Positions 29,688 to 33,373 of a stretch of DNA of 33,373 nt are shown one piece after another. Within the stretch, counting starts at the first letter, position 1. Every line of letters starts with the position of its first letter. The notes under the pieces were generated by a model, which did not search any database, was not told the DNA's origin, and saw only the letters and a list, made by a program, of their open reading frames with translations. The position numbers were made by a program, and so were the translations under genes. Source of the stretch: Bacteroidales bacterium Bact_23 (GTDB taxonomy: Bacteria > Bacteroidota > Bacteroidia > Bacteroidales > Lentimicrobiaceae); the NCBI GenBank assembly GCA_001603685.1, contig LUZO01000048.1, forward strand, positions 1 through 33,373, given 5' to 3'.

Positions 29688-32600
29688 ATGAACGAAAACT
29701 ACAATATACTAATAGATAAACTGGATGCCTTTATCAGGAAGTATTATACCAACCGGTTAATCAGGGGGATACTGTACAGTATTGCTTTGCTGGGATCGTT
29801 TTTCCTGATTATCGCACTGCTCGAATCGGCCGCCTGGTTTTCTTCACCTGTGCGCACCGTTTTGTTTTACGGCTATCTGGCCGCAGCGCTTTTCATTCTT
29901 GGAAAATTCATCATAAATCCGCTGCTCAAGCTGAACAAAGCCGGAAAACGGATTTCGCACGATATGGCGGCACAGATCATCGGAGAGCACTTTTCAGAGG
30001 TAAAGGACTCACTGCTGAATACGCTACAGTTGCATAAACTCGCCGATTCTGAGGCTGAAAATTACTCCCTGGTTATTGCAGGAATAAACCAGAAAGCGGC
30101 AAACCTGAAGCCGGTACCGTTTCTTTCGGCCATCGACCTGAGTAAAAACAGGAAATACCTGCCTCTGGCACTCCCGCCGGTTCTGATTATCCTGGCGCTG
30201 CTGCTGGTTTCACCCACAAGCATCACCGAACCGGGAAAAAGGCTGATCAGGCATGCCGAGAACTTCGAAAAACCGCTTCCGTTTACTTTCCATATTGAAA
30301 ATGAAAATTTAAAGGCGATACAGCAGGAAGATTTTGAACTCAGGATTTTGGTGGCAGGGGAGGAGTTACCCGAACATGTATATCTGGTTTCGGAAGGCAG
30401 CGAGTTCAGAATGGAAAAGCACTCTAAGCTCGGATATTCCTTTATCTTTAAAAAGGTGAGGAAAAACCAGACTTTCCATTTCCTGGCGGGTGGTTATGAA
30501 TCGCCCGACTACGAGCTGGTTGTCTTGCCAAGGCCTACCATCGTGAATTTTGATCTGGAATTGAATTATCCGGCCTATACCGGCGTAAAACCTGAAACCG
30601 TTTCCAATTCCGGCGATGTTGTCATCCCTCAGGGAACCCAGGTTACCTGGAAATTCTTTACCCGAGATACCAGAAAGGTCAGTTTCAGAATTGGCTCTGA
30701 AAACAGGGAGCTGAAATCGGATAACAATAATGTTTTTCAGACTACGGAGCGGGTTATGGCGCCCGTTGACTACAGTGTGAGCCTGCAAAACGAATTTATG
30801 ACCGGATCTGACTCTATGTCATTCACCATCAATGTTATACCTGATGTTTATCCGGTGATCAATGTGGAGGAATACCGCGATACGATTTATGATAACAGGC
30901 TCTATTTCAGAGGGTTAATTAAGGATGACTATGGCTTTAACAAACTGGAATTCAGGCTGGCGCGAAAGACCGGTTTCAACAGCTATTCTGCGGAAACATC
31001 CGTACCAGTTCCATTCGACAGAAACAATACCCAGCAGACATTCTATCATTTCTTCGACCTCTCCGCCGCCGGGCTGGTTCCAGGTGATGAAGTGGAATAT
31101 TACTTCCAGGTGTGGGACAACGATGCCGTTAATGGCAACAAATCTTCACGCTCACAGAAGATGAGTTTCCGTCTCCCTACGCTTGAAGAGATAGAGGAGA
31201 TGGTAAAAAAGAATCAGGAGAATGTTAAAAGCGAACTCGAAAAAAGCCTGGATGAGGCGCGCGCCATTCAGAAAGAGATAGAGCAACTCAACCTGAATCT
31301 GTTCGACAAAAAAAGCCTGAACTATCAGGAAAAGAAACAGATACAGGATCTGATTGACCGGCAGAAGAACCTGCAGAAACAGGTTGAGCAGATAAGGGAA
31401 CAGCATGCAAAGACAAATCAGAAAGAGCAGCAGTATAAGGAAATAAATGAAAGCATTGCCGAAAAACAGCAGCAGCTGGAGAAGCTTTTCGAACAGATTA
31501 TGACCGATGAAATGAAGCAGCTTTTTGAGGAGCTTCAGAAAATGATGGACGATCTGGATAAGAACAAGCTGAACGAGGTAATGGATAAACTTCAGTTCAA
31601 TGCCGAGGACCTGGAAAAAAGCCTCGATAGAAATCTTGAGCTGTTCAAGCAGCTGGAATTTGATAAGAAATTGACTGAAACCATCGACAAACTTAAGGAA
31701 CTTGCCGATGAGCAGAAAAAACTGTCGGAAGAAACGGCTGCTTCCGATAAAAACGATTCCGATAAATTAAGGGAGGATCAACAGAAAATCAGCGAAAAAT
31801 TCGATAAAATCCGGGAAAACCTTAAAGATCTGGAGAAAATGAACAAGGAGCTGGAAGAGCCAAACAACTTCAAAAATCCGGAAGATCGTCAGCAGGATAT
31901 CAAAAAGGAGCTCGAGCAATCGGATCAGGAGTTGAAAAGCGGCCAGATGAAGAAGGCTTCCGGCAAGCAGAAATCAGCCTCCGACAAAATGGAGGAGCTT
32001 AGCAATATGCTTTTTGATATGCAACAGGCTATGGAGGAGGAAGAGCTGGCAGAGGACATTGATGCACTACGGCTTATCCTCGAGAATCTGGTCAGAACTT
32101 CGTTCGAACAGGAAGATCTGATGAATGTATTATCGAAACTGAAACGGAACGATCCGAAATATCCCAACATTATTGAAAGGCAAACCTCCATCAAGGACAA
32201 CCTGCTGATGATAGAAGACTCGCTGTTTGCCCTGAGTAAACGGCAGGCGGCAATCGGCCAGTTTGTAAACCGCGAAATTGCAGCCATTAACGATAATGTT
32301 GAGAGTGCCATGGAAGCGCTGCACAACCGAATTGTCTCCACGGTGCTTAACAAACAGCAGTTTGTGATGACTTCGGTAAACAATCTTGCACTGATGCTTG
32401 CCGAATCCATGAATCAGATGGAGCAGAATATGATGATGAAGTCATCGGGTAAATCCGGCAAGAGTTGTCCGATGCCGGGGCAGGGAAAACCTTCGATGAA
32501 ATCGATGCGCCAGATGCAGGAGAAACTGAATCAGCAGATGGAGGCAATGAAGAAGAGTATGCAGGAAGGGAAGGACAAGCAGGGAAAAACCAGAAAAAGC

Positions 32601-33038
32601 GGCATGAGCGAACAGCTGGCAAGAATGGCTGCCCAGCAGGAAGCTCTGCGCAGACAGCTTCAGGAGTACAGGGATGAGCTTCAGAAAGAGGGCAGGCTTG
32701 GCGATAAGGGATTGAACAAGATGATTCAGGATATGGAGCGCACCGAATCGGACCTTGTTAATAAGATTCTGAATGAACAGACCATGCGACGCCAGCAGGA
32801 TATTCTCACCAGACTTCTTGAATCGGAGAAGGCAGATATGCAACGGGAACAGGAGGAGAAGCGGGAATCAAACGAAGGAAAAGATCTTCCCAAACCCGAT
32901 CCGGCATCGTTCTTCGACAGCATCGGGCTTCCCGGCAGGGAAACGGAATTGCTGCGAACCATTCCGCCTTCACTTAAGAATTACTACCGCAACAAAGTGA
33001 ATGAGTATTTTATCTCCATTCCGACTCAGGAGAAATAA
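29688..33038 (+). CDS. Large DUF4175 family membrane and coiled-coil protein
   Basis: This is a 1116-residue protein from the ATG at 29688. Two membrane helices lie near residues 25-46 and 56-77 and a third near 157-176. A beta-rich, probably periplasmic region of some 330 residues follows. From about residue 515 nearly to the end is a very long charged coiled coil rich in Glu, Lys, Gln and Leu. Within it a Met/Lys/Ser/Gly-rich stretch near 910-950 breaks the heptads. The layout matches DUF4175 proteins of Bacteroidota, which often lie near moxR-bat (aerotolerance) genes. No such partner is in this window. Its function is unknown; size and layout suggest a structural or scaffolding role in the envelope. 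Confidence 0.8.
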   Translation: MNENYNILIDKLDAFIRKYYTNRLIRGILYSIALLGSFFLIIALLESAAWFSSPVRTVLFYGYLAAALFILGKFIINPLLKLNKAGKRISHDMAAQIIGEHFSEVKDSLLNTLQLHKLADSEAENYSLVIAGINQKAANLKPVPFLSAIDLSKNRKYLPLALPPVLIILALLLVSPTSITEPGKRLIRHAENFEKPLPFTFHIENENLKAIQQEDFELRILVAGEELPEHVYLVSEGSEFRMEKHSKLGYSFIFKKVRKNQTFHFLAGGYESPDYELVVLPRPTIVNFDLELNYPAYTGVKPETVSNSGDVVIPQGTQVTWKFFTRDTRKVSFRIGSENRELKSDNNNVFQTTERVMAPVDYSVSLQNEFMTGSDSMSFTINVIPDVYPVINVEEYRDTIYDNRLYFRGLIKDDYGFNKLEFRLARKTGFNSYSAETSVPVPFDRNNTQQTFYHFFDLSAAGLVPGDEVEYYFQVWDNDAVNGNKSSRSQKMSFRLPTLEEIEEMVKKNQENVKSELEKSLDEARAIQKEIEQLNLNLFDKKSLNYQEKKQIQDLIDRQKNLQKQVEQIREQHAKTNQKEQQYKEINESIAEKQQQLEKLFEQIMTDEMKQLFEELQKMMDDLDKNKLNEVMDKLQFNAEDLEKSLDRNLELFKQLEFDKKLTETIDKLKELADEQKKLSEETAASDKNDSDKLREDQQKISEKFDKIRENLKDLEKMNKELEEPNNFKNPEDRQQDIKKELEQSDQELKSGQMKKASGKQKSASDKMEELSNMLFDMQQAMEEEELAEDIDALRLILENLVRTSFEQEDLMNVLSKLKRNDPKYPNIIERQTSIKDNLLMIEDSLFALSKRQAAIGQFVNREIAAINDNVESAMEALHNRIVSTVLNKQQFVMTSVNNLALMLAESMNQMEQNMMMKSSGKSGKSCPMPGQGKPSMKSMRQMQEKLNQQMEAMKKSMQEGKDKQGKTRKSGMSEQLARMAAQQEALRRQLQEYRDELQKEGRLGDKGLNKMIQDMERTESDLVNKILNEQTMRRQQDILTRLLESEKADMQREQEEKRESNEGKDLPKPDPASFFDSIGLPGRETELLRTIPPSLKNYYRNKVNEYFISIPTQEK

Positions 33039-33056
33039 CAGATTAAAGAAATCAAA

Positions 33057-33084
33057 AACGGCCGGTACTCCCGGCTGTTTTTTT
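33057..33084. terminator. Terminator between convergent genes
   Basis: AACGGCCGG (33057-33065) pairs with CCGGCTGTT (33071-33079), one G-U pair, followed by TTTTT on the plus strand. On the minus strand the stem is followed by TTTTTGAT, so it can serve both the DUF4175 gene and the small lipoprotein gene, whose stop codon overlaps its edge. Confidence 0.85.
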
Positions 33085-33373
33085 ATCTGCTGGCTCGTCC
33101 GCTTCCGCCAAATAAAATTCCGGCGCCCAGTACAAAGCCGAAATCGTACCATCCACCGTTGTTGTTTACGGCATAAAGAGCAATGGAGTCGCTGATCAGG
33201 CTTCCGAAAAAGGATACCGGTGCAATAAAGCCGTGCCACAAGCCGCCGATAAATCCATAAGGCTTTCCGGTAAGGCACTCCCTGACCGGACTCACCTGCG
33301 CACAGGCTGAAAGCAAAAGTGAAACAAGTAAAATAAACGCCGTAGTTTTCAGCGTCTTTTTATCAAGATATTT
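33083..33373 (-). CDS. Small predicted lipoprotein, N-terminus at the window edge
   Basis: The frame is open to the right edge of the window and encodes at least 96 residues. It begins KYLDKKTLKTTAF, then a hydrophobic stretch, then LLLSACAQ, a lipoprotein signal with the acylated Cys. The true start is probably the codon just outside the window. A TTG at 33316 lies inside the signal sequence and is not the start. The mature part has GFIGGLWHGFIAP, then SLISDSIALYAVNNNGGWYDFGF, and a Gly-rich end (GILFGGSG). I recall similar small proteins in diverse bacteria without an assigned function. It converges with the DUF4175 gene. Confidence 0.75.
   Translation of the reverse strand, partial: KYLDKKTLKTTAFILLVSLLLSACAQVSPVRECLTGKPYGFIGGLWHGFIAPVSFFGSLISDSIALYAVNNNGGWYDFGFVLGAGILFGGSGRASR

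Noticed and set aside
1-33373. CRISPR arrays, insertion sequences, integrases, phage genes, rRNA
   Set aside because: No regularly spaced repeats, no transposase or recombinase motifs and no rRNA stretches were seen. All sizeable frames have housekeeping or envelope-type content.

Overview
The window reads as a chromosomal segment of a member of the Bacteroidota, probably order Bacteroidales or a near relative. Four things point there. The recurring promoter element TAnnTTTG lies just upstream of many genes, in one case exactly 19 bases after a TTTG box. There are two short TonB-type energy transducers. Several families are typical of that phylum (DUF4837, DUF4175, DUF2891, PrdX-type tRNA deacylase). 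Shine-Dalgarno sequences are weak or absent. I see no insertion sequence, integrase, phage gene, CRISPR array or plasmid function, so this looks like core genome with a few accessory-looking modules.

Layout. 1-1162: a secreted S9-type alpha/beta hydrolase. 1239-5070: a small TonB protein divergent from a three-gene unit of ECF sigma factor, a transmembrane anti-sigma protein fused to a TonB C-terminal domain, and a polytopic membrane protein. 5286-8235: a three-LysM lytic transglycosylase and a DUF4837 lipoprotein, closed by a strong terminator. 8346-9824: an orphan TetR regulator behind overlapping palindromes, then a secreted DUF2147 protein. 9825-11779: a non-coding stretch with a long perfect-looking hairpin, then an MltF-like lipoprotein lytic transglycosylase. 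11900-15076: an extended-SDR epimerase/reductase, tyrS and purN. 15267-18253: an acyl-CoA dehydrogenase-etfB-etfA operon on the minus strand. 18630-21178: mntP, glnS and a tRNA-Gln(CUG) directly behind glnS. 21400-22476: DUF2891. 22561-26949: a minus-strand operon of two tandem SGNH-hydrolase-like proteins and an MBOAT acyltransferase. 27171-29261: gltX followed by a prolyl-tRNA editing deacylase. 29688-33038: a 1116-residue DUF4175 protein. 33083-33373: a small lipoprotein cut by the window edge.

How the genes fit together. Three themes recur. One is the cell envelope: two lytic transglycosylases, the MBOAT/SGNH O-acylation module, several lipoproteins, and TonB energy coupling tied to sigma control. 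The second is translation: tyrS, glnS with its own tRNA, gltX with a tRNA-editing enzyme. The third is fatty-acid or amino-acid-derived acyl-CoA oxidation with its electron-transfer flavoprotein. The two most unusual modules are the anti-sigma/TonB fusion, which suggests direct coupling between TonB energisation and sigma release, and the translationally coupled SGNH-SGNH-MBOAT operon, which looks like a complete periplasmic polymer O-acetylation machine of unknown substrate.

All calls come from reading the sequence and from recalled family features; no database search was made. Several start codons were moved downstream from the longest possible reading frame, because the upstream part contains a promoter element or precedes an obvious signal peptide.
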